A DNA stretch of 12,427 bases from Nocardioides sp. (lineage in GTDB: Bacteria; Actinomycetota; Actinomycetes; Propionibacteriales; Nocardioidaceae), in the NCBI GenBank assembly GCA_025965295.1, contig JAOPXF010000104.1, forward strand, positions 1-12,427, given 5' to 3'. Shown here piece by piece: positions 1 to 5,091 of the stretch (within the stretch, counting starts at the first letter, position 1; each line of letters opens with the position of its first letter). Below the pieces are notes generated by a model. That model worked only from the letters and a program-made list of their open reading frames with translations, was not told the DNA's origin and did no database searches. The position numbers were made by a program, and so were the translations under genes.

Positions 1-97
1 GGCCGAGGCCGGAACGCTGGTCCTGCCGGGCGGCGTCTCGATCTCGCGGTCGCTCGTGGAGCACTGGTACGGCGAGCCGCTGCCCGGCAGCTGGTGA
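1..97 (+). CDS. nudC: NAD+ diphosphatase NudC, C-terminal end (partial)
   Basis: Only the last 31 codons are inside the window, read in the frame starting at base 2 and ending at TGA 95-97. The tail contains SISRSLVEHWYG and ends in PGSW, which I recognise as the end of actinobacterial NudC. NudC is the Nudix hydrolase that cleaves NAD(H) to NMN(H) and AMP, and can also remove NAD caps from RNA. The Nudix box and zinc ribbon lie upstream and cannot be checked here. The context supports the call: nudC next to mrx1 and uvrD2 is the order recalled for M. tuberculosis Rv3199c-Rv3198A-Rv3198c. The gene runs convergently into mrx1 with 50 bases between the stop codons. The main uncertainty is that so little of the protein is visible. 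Confidence 0.72.
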   Translation, partial: AEAGTLVLPGGVSISRSLVEHWYGEPLPGSW

Positions 98-109
98 CCT
101 GTCGGAAAC

Positions 110-144
110 TTTCGGGCGGGTCAGCGCGAAGTTTCGGGCGGGTC
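110..144. repeat. Pair of 13-bp direct repeats between convergent genes
   Basis: TTTCGGGCGGGTC occurs at 110-122 and again at 132-144, exactly 22 bp apart (about two helical turns). Each copy is preceded by a GAA-containing half, making weak semi-palindromes of the form GAAAcTTTC and CGAAgtTTCG. The pair fills the 50-bp gap between the nudC and mrx1 stop codons. It could be a binding site for a protein contacting one face of the DNA, or a duplicated scrap of intergenic sequence. No U-tract or strong hairpin is seen. Confidence 0.6.
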
Positions 145-147
145 GGC

Positions 148-396
148 TCAGGCCAGTGAGGCGAGCTTCTCCTTGACCTGGATCAGGGAGGGGTTGGTCT
201 GCGCGGAGCCGTCCGCGTAGACGAGCGTCGGCACGGTCTGGTTGCCGTTGTTCGCGGACTCCACGATCTGCGCCGCGGCCGGGTCCTGCTCGATGTCGAC
301 GATGTCGAAGGCGATGCCCTCACGCTCGAGCTGTCCCTTGAGCCGGTGGCAGTAGCCGCACCACGGGGTGGAGTACATCGTGAAGGTCGCGCTCAT
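148..396 (-). CDS. mrx1: Mycoredoxin-1, glutaredoxin-fold oxidoreductase
   Basis: This is an 82-residue protein with a glutaredoxin/thioredoxin fold. The redox motif CGYC sits near the N-terminus in STPWCGYCHRL, and the cis-proline motif TVP is at about residues 55-57, both hallmarks of mycoredoxin. In actinobacteria Mrx1 uses mycothiol to reduce mixed disulfides between mycothiol and cytosolic proteins. Length is typical. The start is ATG at 394-396; GGAGG lies 11 bases upstream, slightly far for an ideal ribosome-binding site. It is divergent from uvrD2 (77 bp between starts) and convergent with nudC. The arrangement is syntenic with M. tuberculosis Rv3198A. The call is confident on family, motif and neighbours. 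Confidence 0.93.
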   Translation of the reverse strand: MSATFTMYSTPWCGYCHRLKGQLEREGIAFDIVDIEQDPAAAQIVESANNGNQTVPTLVYADGSAQTNPSLIQVKEKLASLA

Positions 397-414
397 TCGG
401 ACTGTCGCCTCCGG

Positions 415-446
415 CGTCTAGGGTTTGGGTCTGATACGTGATCCAA
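415..446 (-). promoter_or_regulatory. Candidate mrx1 promoter
   Basis: On the minus strand TTGGAT (446-441) is followed after 18 bases by CCTAGA (422-417), a plausible -35/-10 pair. Transcription would start about 10-15 bases before the mrx1 ribosome-binding site. The uvrD2 promoter must share this 77-bp gap, where GATACG (433-438) on the plus strand is a weak -10 candidate. This rests on hexamer similarity only. Confidence 0.3.
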
Positions 447-473
447 CCAGCCCCACCCAGGAGTTGTTCCCGC

Positions 474-2501
474 ATGGCCAGTCCCGACGACCTGCTCGCG
501 GCGCTCGACCCGGAGCAGCGCCGGGTCGCCGAGGCGCTGCGCGGGCCGGTGCGGGTGCTCGCGGGAGCCGGCACCGGCAAGACCCGGGCGATCACCCACC
601 GGATCGCCCACGGCGTGCACACCGGCGTCTACGCCCCCACCGAGGTCCTGGCGGTCACGTTCACGACGCGTGCCGCGGGGGAGATGCGGGGGCGCCTGCG
701 GACCCTCGGCGCCGGCGGCGTCCAGGCGCGCACCTTCCACTCCGCGGCGCTGCGCCAGCTGCGTTTCTTCTGGCCCCACGTCCACGGCACCGAGCTGCCC
801 ACGCTGATCGAGTCCAAGATCGGTCTGCTGGCCACCGCCGCCCGCCGCCAGCGCCTCACCGCCGACCAGGCGCTGCTGCGCGACCTCGCGTCCGAGATCG
901 AGTGGGCCAAGGTCAGCAACGTCCACCCCGACGACTACGTCCGGGTGGCCGCTGCGCGCGGCCGCTCCGTCACCGGCCACGACCACGACACCGTCGCCCG
1001 GGTCTTCAGCAGCTACGAGGAGGTCAAGCGCGGCCAGGGCCGGATGGACATGGAGGACGTCCTGCTCCTCACCGCCGGCATGCTGGCCGAGGACGAGCGG
1101 GTCGCCGCCCAGGTCCGCCGGCAGTACAAATGGTTCGTCGTCGACGAGTTCCAGGACGTCTCGCCGATCCAGTCCGCGCTCCTCGACCTGTGGCTGGGGG
1201 GGCGCGACGAGCTCTGCGTCGTCGGCGACCCCGCCCAGACGATCTACTCCTTCGCCGGCGCCAACGCCTCCTACCTGCGTGACTTCCCGGCCAAGTTCCC
1301 GGGCACCGCCTCGATCGAGCTGGTGCGCAACTACCGCTCCACGCCCGAGGTCGTCGCCGCCGCCAACACGCTGCTGGCCGGCTCCGCGAGCCGCGGCGTC
1401 GAGCTGCGCGCCCAGCGGCCCTCCGGCCCGGCGGTCACGTTCACGCCGCTGCCCGACGAGGTCGCCGAGGCCGAGCACACCGCTGCGAAGATCGCCCGCC
1501 TGCGAGAGCAGGGCCGCAGCCTGGCCGAGGTCGCGGTGCTCTTCCGCATCAACGCCCAGTCCGAGGCCTACGAGGACGCCCTGTCGGGCCGCGGCATCCC
1601 CTACGTCATCCGCGGCGCGGCCCGCTTCTTCGACCGGCCCGAGGTGCGCGAGGCCGTCACCCGGCTGCGCGGCGCCGCCCGCTCGGGGGAGGGTGAGGAG
1701 TTCCTCGAGACGGTCCACGGCACCCTCTCGGGGATGGGCTGGACCAGCCAGGCCCCGACGACCCGCGGCCAGACCCGCGACCGGGGGGAGTCCTGGCAGG
1801 CGCTGATCTCCCAGGCGACCGAGTGCGCCAAGACGCCCGGGGCGACGCTGGCGCAGTTCGTCGACGACCTCGACCGCCGTGCCTCCGAGCAGCACGCCCC
1901 CGTCGCCGAGGGCGTCACGCTCGCGACCTTCCACGCGGCCAAGGGCCTGGAGTGGGACTCCGTCTTCCTGTGCGGGCTGCAGGACGGCACGCTGCCGATC
2001 ACGTACGCCGACACCCCGGCCGCGGTCGAGGAGGAGCGCCGCCTGCTCTACGTCGGCATGACCCGGGCCCGGGTCGACCTGGCGCTCTCCTGGTCGCTCT
2101 CGCGCAACCCCGGCGGCCGCGCCTCCCGCAAGCCCTCCCGCTTCCTCGACGCGCTGCTCCCCGACGACCACCGGGTCGAGCAGGCGGCGGCCCGCAACCG
2201 CAAGGTCGCCAACTGCCGCGAGTGCGGCAAGCCGCTGGCCACGGGGGCCGAGAAGAAGCGCGGTCGCTGCGCCGACTGTCCCGCGTCCTACGACGAGGAG
2301 CTCTTCGAGCGCCTGCGCGAGTGGCGCAAGGAGCGCGCCGGCGAGGAGAGCGTGCCCGCCTTCGTCGTCTTCACCGACGCCACGCTGCAGCTGATCGCCG
2401 AGCACAAGCCCAGCACTCCAGAGGCCCTGCTGCGCATCAGTGGTATCGGCCGCTCCAAGCTCGATCGCTACGGCGAGGACGTCCTCACGCTCGTCGGATG
2501 A
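474..2501 (+). CDS. uvrD2: ATP-dependent DNA helicase UvrD2 (SF1, tetracysteine + HRDC)
   Basis: This 675-residue superfamily 1A 3'-to-5' DNA helicase acts in DNA repair. All helicase motifs are visible: Walker A GAGTGKT (31-37), Walker B DEFQD (224-228), motif III GDPAQ (251-255), motif IV NYRS (286-289), motif V TFHAAKGLEW (485-494) and motif VI YVGMTRAR (526-533). The C-terminus carries a CxxC-x14-CxxC tetracysteine (C581, C584, C599, C602) and an HRDC domain (about 608-675). This combination defines actinobacterial UvrD2; in mycobacteria the tetracysteine part is known to matter for unwinding. I chose ATG 474 because AGGAG at 459-463 is well spaced. An in-frame GTG at 438 would add 12 residues but lacks such a site. 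No clear terminator follows, so some readthrough toward the whiB7 leader is possible. Confidence 0.95.
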   Translation: MASPDDLLAALDPEQRRVAEALRGPVRVLAGAGTGKTRAITHRIAHGVHTGVYAPTEVLAVTFTTRAAGEMRGRLRTLGAGGVQARTFHSAALRQLRFFWPHVHGTELPTLIESKIGLLATAARRQRLTADQALLRDLASEIEWAKVSNVHPDDYVRVAAARGRSVTGHDHDTVARVFSSYEEVKRGQGRMDMEDVLLLTAGMLAEDERVAAQVRRQYKWFVVDEFQDVSPIQSALLDLWLGGRDELCVVGDPAQTIYSFAGANASYLRDFPAKFPGTASIELVRNYRSTPEVVAAANTLLAGSASRGVELRAQRPSGPAVTFTPLPDEVAEAEHTAAKIARLREQGRSLAEVAVLFRINAQSEAYEDALSGRGIPYVIRGAARFFDRPEVREAVTRLRGAARSGEGEEFLETVHGTLSGMGWTSQAPTTRGQTRDRGESWQALISQATECAKTPGATLAQFVDDLDRRASEQHAPVAEGVTLATFHAAKGLEWDSVFLCGLQDGTLPITYADTPAAVEEERRLLYVGMTRARVDLALSWSLSRNPGGRASRKPSRFLDALLPDDHRVEQAAARNRKVANCRECGKPLATGAEKKRGRCADCPASYDEELFERLREWRKERAGEESVPAFVVFTDATLQLIAEHKPSTPEALLRISGIGRSKLDRYGEDVLTLVG

Positions 2502-2525
2502 CCCCTCCCCGGGGCCTCGCCGAAC

Positions 2526-2581
2526 ATTTTTCGAGAAATAGTCATAAAATCGTTTGCCCATTACATGGGGAGCGCGATACT
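2526..2581 (+). promoter_or_regulatory. whiB7 promoter with AT-rich upstream element
   Basis: A markedly AT-rich island (2526-2550, with ATTTTT and ATAAAAT blocks) stands out in very GC-rich surroundings. It is followed by a -35 candidate TTGCCC (2554-2559), a 16-base spacer and a -10 candidate GATACT (2576-2581). In mycobacteria WhiB7 binds SigA and uses its AT-hook on an AT-rich tract immediately upstream of the -35, including at its own promoter. The layout here fits that autoregulatory design: the AT-rich block ends 3 bases before the -35. The start of transcription would be near 2588, giving a leader of about 410 nt. The exact hexamers are inferred. Confidence 0.6.
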
Positions 2582-2654
2582 TTCCTCTCACTGCACCCGC
2601 GCACCACGGTCCTGACAAGGCCGGCGCCCAAGGAAACGAACGGAGGTGGACGAG

Positions 2655-2873
2655 ATGAGCAACATCCTCAACCCGATGACGGCCCAGATCCCGTCGGCCT
2701 TTGGCATGCCCGTTTCCGGCCACGCCCTGGGTACGTCGACCGTCTGCGCCACCGGCATCGCCACGTCCGTCGTGCGCGACCGGAAGGCCGTCACGGGCAC
2801 CGATGAGGCCGTCAAGGGCCTCGCCCAGGGCTACTTCCCGGGGAACTCTGCCTGGAGTCCACCGATCTGTTGA
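2655..2873 (+). CDS. whiB7 leader upstream ORF, 72 residues
   Basis: This small ORF begins with ATG 2655, preceded by GGAGG (2642-2646) 8 bases upstream. A GTG at 2646 overlaps that site and is a poorer start. It encodes 72 residues beginning MSNILNPMTAQ and ending SPPIC before TGA 2871-2873. It lies between the AT-rich promoter and an intrinsic terminator, upstream of whiB7. Translation-coupled attenuation through a uORF is established for whiB7/wblC in mycobacteria and Streptomyces, so the likely role is as a sensor of ribosome progress rather than a working protein. The closing Pro-Pro-Ile before the stop might slow ribosomes (inference). The peptide has no recognised domain, signal peptide or membrane segment. 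Whether the peptide sequence matters, or only its translation, cannot be told from one sequence. Confidence 0.75.
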   Translation: MSNILNPMTAQIPSAFGMPVSGHALGTSTVCATGIATSVVRDRKAVTGTDEAVKGLAQGYFPGNSAWSPPIC

Positions 2874-2901
2874 GAACCAACAGCATCGGCAACCTCCAGG
2901 C
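2842..2901 (+). promoter_or_regulatory. Alternative RNA structures of the whiB7 attenuator
   Basis: Three pairings can be drawn upstream of the terminator. (1) GGAACTC (2842-2848) with GAGTCC (2855-2860), six pairs with a bulged A. (2) GCCTGGAG (2850-2857) with CTCCAGGC (2894-2901), eight perfect pairs; the second strand shares 2898-2901 with the left arm of the terminator, so this would be an antiterminator. (3) CTGTTG (2867-2872) with CAACAG (2878-2883), loop AGAAC, which spans the uORF stop codon and nests inside pairing 2. Pairings 1 and 2 exclude each other, and pairing 2 excludes the base of the terminator. This is the logic of a ribosome-gated attenuator. The pairings are seen in the sequence; their use is inferred. 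Confidence 0.5.
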
Positions 2902-2940
2902 CGCGGACCCCACACCGGGATCCGCGGCCTTTGTCGTTTC
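2898..2940 (+). terminator. Intrinsic terminator (attenuator) between uORF and whiB7
   Basis: The arms 2898-2911 and 2917-2930 form a 14-position stem, AGGCCGCGGA paired with TCCGCGGCCT plus three CCC/GGG pairs. There is one C-A mismatch and a five-base loop (ACACC). The stem runs directly into TTTGTCGTTTC, the most T-rich stretch nearby. It ends 69 bases before the whiB7 start, so it would stop transcription in the leader. It is a convincing Rho-independent terminator for this GC-rich genome. Confidence 0.85.
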
Positions 2941-2984
2941 TCAAGACGTTTCACCCCGCAACACCCACGCGACCAGGTCAAACG

Positions 2985-2994
2985 AAGGAGGTGA
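2985..2994 (+). promoter_or_regulatory. Full-length Shine-Dalgarno of whiB7
   Basis: AAGGAGGTGA matches the 16S rRNA anti-Shine-Dalgarno over ten bases and fixes the whiB7 start at ATG 3000, with 8 bases after GGAGG. It is far stronger than the sites of the neighbours, several of which appear leaderless. Efficient translation once transcription passes the attenuator seems to be intended. Confidence 0.85.
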
Positions 2995-2999
2995 CACAC

Positions 3000-3335
3000 A
3001 TGACCATCAGTGTTCTCAACCGCACCGACGAGGCGGCTCGCACGTCAGCCGAGCCGACCCTGGGGGCGCTTCACGACCAGGCCGGTCAGGTGGACGAGGA
3101 GCTGCTGCCCTGCCGGATCAACAACCCCGAGCTGTGGTTCGCAGAACTTCCCGCCGACGTCGAGTTCGCCAAGACCCTGTGCCAGGACTGCCCGGTCCAG
3201 GCCCTCTGTCTGGACGGTGCCCTCGAGCGCCGCGAGCCCTGGGGCGTCTGGGGCGGTGAGCTGTTCCTCCAAGGAGTGGTGATCCCCCGCAAGAGGCCCC
3301 GAGGCCGGCCCCGCAAGGACGAGGCCGCCGCCTGA
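3000..3335 (+). CDS. whiB7: WhiB7 transcriptional activator of intrinsic antibiotic resistance
   Basis: This 111-residue WhiB-family [4Fe-4S] protein has the four cluster ligands at C38, C61, C64 and C70 (C-x22-CxxC-x5-C). It also has the sigma-factor-contact turn GVWGG (82-86) and a C-terminal AT-hook RGRPRK (101-106). The AT-hook separates WhiB7 from the other WhiB proteins. Known WhiB7 binds domain 4 of the primary sigma factor and activates resistance genes after ribosome-targeting stress. Placement directly after uvrD2 matches mycobacteria. The start ATG 3000 follows the complete Shine-Dalgarno at 2985-2994; the frame stays open upstream to 2931 but that extension runs into the terminator. 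The gene is probably autoregulated through the AT-rich promoter and gated by the leader attenuator. The next small gene begins 78 bases downstream without a clear promoter, so cotranscription is possible. Confidence 0.95.
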   Translation: MTISVLNRTDEAARTSAEPTLGALHDQAGQVDEELLPCRINNPELWFAELPADVEFAKTLCQDCPVQALCLDGALERREPWGVWGGELFLQGVVIPRKRPRGRPRKDEAAA

Positions 3336-3413
3336 CCCGCAGCACCGCACCGCACCGAGCAACACCCGTAGTGCCGACACCCACGAGCAGCACCCACCGA
3401 AACCGGAGTCACG

Positions 3414-3578
3414 ATGAACCTCATGCCCGAGAACCTGGCCCGCGCGCAGATGTCCGCGCGCCTGGGAGAGGCGCAGTCCATGCGACGCGGCCACCAACTG
3501 GCCCGCAGCCGCCGTCTGCACCGCAAGGCCGAAGTGGCCGCGCAGCAGGCACGTCTCGCCATCGCCCGCGCGTTCTGA
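3414..3578 (+). CDS. Tandem small basic helical protein, copy 1 (unknown function)
   Basis: This 54-residue protein begins MNLMPENLARAQMSARLGEA and ends ARAF. It is Arg/Ala/Gln-rich, has no Cys or Trp and is strongly helix-forming (repeated RKAE, AAQQARLA). A basic stretch RSRRLHRK lies at 31-38, so an amphipathic basic helix that touches nucleic acid or the ribosome is conceivable, but no domain is recognised. GGAG at 3405-3408 lies 5 bases before ATG 3414. Copy 2 at 3641 shares 44 of 54 residues, strong support that both are real genes. It sits 78 bases after whiB7 with no obvious promoter or terminator between, and the shared hairpin terminator follows copy 2. Expression together with whiB7 is therefore a fair inference. 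I have seen similar short proteins in actinobacteria but know no assigned function. Confidence 0.78.
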   Translation: MNLMPENLARAQMSARLGEAQSMRRGHQLARSRRLHRKAEVAAQQARLAIARAF

Positions 3579-3640
3579 GCGCCCGACATCAAGAGAGCGA
3601 CACCACACTCATGAAGACCAACCGAAACCGGAGCACCGCC

Positions 3641-3805
3641 ATGAATCTCATGTACGAAAACCTGGCCCGCGCGCAAATGTCCGCGCGCCTGGGAGAGGCG
3701 CAAGAGTTGCGACAGGGCTACCACCTCGCCCGTTCGCGTCGCTTGAGCCGCAAGGCCGAGCAGGCTGCCCAGCAGGCTCGACTGGCCCTGGCCCGCGCGC
3801 TGTAG
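3641..3805 (+). CDS. Tandem small basic helical protein, copy 2 (unknown function)
   Basis: This 54-residue paralogue of the preceding gene begins MNLMYENLARAQMSARLGEA and ends ARAL. It differs from copy 1 at ten positions (5, 22, 23, 25, 27, 28, 36, 41, 50 and 54), about 81% identity. The DNA of the first third is nearly identical between copies, including the upstream ACCGAAACCGGAG block, which points to duplication or gene conversion. The second half has diverged at synonymous and variable sites. The start ATG 3641 has GGAG 7 bases upstream. An in-frame ATG at 3611 would add ten residues (MKTNRNRSTA) with no counterpart in copy 1, so it is less likely. A perfect hairpin begins 10 bases after TAG 3803-3805. 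Function is unknown; it may act as a pair with copy 1 or respond to WhiB7. Confidence 0.78.
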   Translation: MNLMYENLARAQMSARLGEAQELRQGYHLARSRRLSRKAEQAAQQARLALARAL

Positions 3806-3814
3806 CAGGACCCC

Positions 3815-3852
3815 GGGAGCCGGGTACGACGTCCGCGTCGTGCCCGGCTCCC
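3815..3852. terminator. 17-bp hairpin closing the whiB7 cluster
   Basis: Arms 3815-3831 and 3836-3852 pair over 17 positions with one G-U wobble and a TCCG tetraloop. It starts 10 bases after the stop of the second small gene. No T-tract follows, which is common for actinobacterial terminators. It probably ends the whiB7 and small-protein transcript. It also lies just upstream of the -10 of the zinc-ribbon gene. Confidence 0.75.
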
Positions 3853-3869
3853 GTCGCGTCCGACAGGCG

Positions 3870-3875
3870 TAGCCT
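3870..3875 (+). promoter_or_regulatory. Leaderless-type -10 box of the zinc-ribbon gene
   Basis: TAGCCT (TANNNT) ends 6 bases before ATG 3882, and no Shine-Dalgarno is present. The start codon would be at or next to the transcription start. A -35 would fall in the right arm of the preceding hairpin. Confidence 0.45.
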
Positions 3876-3881
3876 CAGCCC

Positions 3882-4043
3882 ATGTCCACCTGCGACTTCT
3901 GCGGCCGCCAGGAGCCCGACGACGCGCAGACCCTGACCTGGACCGTCTCCGTCGAGAACGGGCGGAGGCGGACCTACTGCGACACCTGCTCGCGGCAGCA
4001 CCTGCGGGCCATGGAGGGCAAGCTCGACAACGAGTACTGGTAG
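3882..4043 (+). CDS. Small zinc-ribbon protein, 53 residues
   Basis: The protein begins MSTCDFCGR and has two CxxC pairs (C4/C7 and C33/C36), so it should bind one structural zinc as a treble-clef or zinc-ribbon knuckle. A conserved-looking tail EGKLDNEYW ends at TAG 4041-4043. Comparable 50-60-residue proteins are common in actinobacteria without assigned function; DNA, RNA or protein binding is possible. The start is supported by the TANNNT box 6 bases upstream, a leaderless signature. It lies between the whiB7 cluster hairpin and the convergent cyclodehydratase gene. Its TAG is followed with no gap by the reverse-strand stop of that gene (TAGCTA). Its coding character is good, as both CxxC pairs and strong third-position GC are in frame. 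Confidence 0.82.
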   Translation: MSTCDFCGRQEPDDAQTLTWTVSVENGRRRTYCDTCSRQHLRAMEGKLDNEYW

Positions 4044-4919
4044 CTAGCCCACCAGCTCCTGGTCCCAGGCGCATCCGCAGTGCGGGTGCCGGGTCCAGGT
4101 GTGCCGGTCGAGCGCCAGCCCGGGGCGCAGCTCGACCGTCGTCGACCAGGTCGCCGGCCGGTCGCCGTCGACCAGGCTCACCACGTCGCGCACGGCCCAC
4201 GCGACGGCCAGGGCCATCAGCGCCGGATCACGTGGCTCCGGGTCGCCCGCCCCCCTGGTGCACTGCTCGAGGACCGTGGCCCGGCGCGGGTCCACCTCGC
4301 CCAGGTGCGCATCGACGCACCGGACGCACGCGGTCAGCCCCGGCACGACGAACGGCCCGACCCGGACACCCTGCCCGCTGCCGGTCACGAGCAGATGGGG
4401 CCGGCCGGCGCGCACGGCTGCGTCGAGGCGGTCACGGGCCGGCTCGGCGTCGGCGATCAGCAGGGCGACGCTGCCGGCCTCCCCGACGCCGGCGGTCGAC
4501 AGCCCGGCCGCCCGCAGGAGTCGCGCGGCGGGGTGCGCGAGGTCGGCCGGTGCGTCGAGGACCACCCGGGCGTCGCGTCGGGCGCGCACCCGGTCGGCCG
4601 CCCGGTCGCCGAACTGGGCGAAGACCGCGAGCGCCCCGGCTCGGTCGTCGGCCCCCGCGAGCGCCTCGTCGAGCTCGGTGGCCTCGACGAGCAGCCCCGC
4701 ATCGAGGAGCCGGGTGAGAGCCCGGTGACCGGCCGGTGTCGTCGGGGCGGGGCCCGCGCCGGTGCGGAGGTCGCCGAGCACGCGACGTACGTCGGGGTCG
4801 TCCTCGACCACGAGGCGGTGCGGCGGGTCGATGCCGACCTGGAGGTGCCGGTCGTCGCGGCGGACGACCCGCAGGCCGGGCCGCAGGGCGGGGCGGATGA
4901 GTCGGGCGGGGTCGGGCAT
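4044..4919 (-). CDS. Orphan cyclodehydratase / ThiF-like (TOMM precursor-binding) protein
   Basis: This 291-residue protein resembles the ThiF-like partner (C protein, bacteriocin cyclodehydratase domain) of YcaO enzymes, which binds leader peptides of thiazole/oxazole-modified peptides. Visible support is the CVRC motif (C198, C201) paired with a C-terminal CGC (C281, C283), giving the four zinc ligands of an E1-like scaffold. The N-terminal RPGLRVVRRDDRHLQVG region looks like the peptide-clamp or winged-helix part. No ATP-binding glycine loop is obvious, consistent with a degenerate E1. No YcaO, precursor peptide or dehydrogenase is in the window. The gene is the positional match of M. tuberculosis Rv3196, whose role is unknown. 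I take ATG 4919; the frame is open to a GTG at 4967. A candidate -10 TAGGAA lies about 29 bases upstream. A function outside RiPP synthesis is likely. Confidence 0.75.
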   Translation of the reverse strand: MPDPARLIRPALRPGLRVVRRDDRHLQVGIDPPHRLVVEDDPDVRRVLGDLRTGAGPAPTTPAGHRALTRLLDAGLLVEATELDEALAGADDRAGALAVFAQFGDRAADRVRARRDARVVLDAPADLAHPAARLLRAAGLSTAGVGEAGSVALLIADAEPARDRLDAAVRAGRPHLLVTGSGQGVRVGPFVVPGLTACVRCVDAHLGEVDPRRATVLEQCTRGAGDPEPRDPALMALAVAWAVRDVVSLVDGDRPATWSTTVELRPGLALDRHTWTRHPHCGCAWDQELVG

Positions 4920-5031
4920 GTCCGGCACCCTGACACAGGGACGAACGTTTCCTAGACGGTCATCCACAGGGGCGGCGGGACCCGGCGCTGACCTGCGGAA
5001 ACCGGTCGGGGAACGGGGCCCCGGAACGCCG

Positions 5032-5073
5032 ACGGCGGCGCCGTCCGGTCCGAGGACCGGGCGACGCCGCCGT
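5032..5073. terminator. 20-position hairpin terminator downstream of DUF5679 gene
   Basis: Arms 5032-5051 and 5054-5073 are complementary except for one C-A mismatch and one G-U wobble, with the tip opened to a CGAG loop. It begins 18 bases after the stop of the minus-strand DUF5679 gene and lies upstream of the start of the next minus-strand gene. It therefore separates their transcripts. No T-tract follows on the minus strand. Confidence 0.8.
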
Positions 5074-5091
5074 ATCAGCTCGTGGGGGCGA

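Noticed and set aside
438..473. GTG start at 438 for uvrD2
   Set aside because: The extension (IQPAPPRSCSR) is unlike a helicase N-terminus, and AGGAG at 459-463 clearly serves ATG 474.
2655..2873. uORF as a bacteriocin or RiPP precursor, given the cyclodehydratase-like gene nearby
   Set aside because: Its position in the whiB7 leader and overlap with attenuator pairings explain it better. It has only two Cys and no Cys/Ser/Thr-rich core block, and the cyclodehydratase gene is on the other strand about 1.2 kb away.
393..2999. 868-residue open frame on the minus strand opposite uvrD2
   Set aside because: It is an antisense shadow of a highly GC-rich gene, low in complexity (Gly/Asp/Val/Arg-rich) and without any domain; uvrD2 on the other strand has every helicase motif.
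2931..2999. Upstream extension of whiB7
   Set aside because: It would start right after the terminator stem; the full Shine-Dalgarno at 2985-2994 fixes ATG 3000.
3611..3640. Ten-residue longer start (ATG 3611) for the second small protein
   Set aside because: The extra residues have no match in copy 1, and ATG 3641 has a spaced GGAG and an aligned start.
4080..4955. Plus-strand 291-residue open frame opposite the cyclodehydratase gene
   Set aside because: Antisense shadow; the minus strand carries the paired Cys motifs and a recognisable family.
4960..4968. TCATCCACA as a DnaA box before the cyclodehydratase gene
   Set aside because: A single near-match, one base off the TTATCCACA form and isolated; easily chance.
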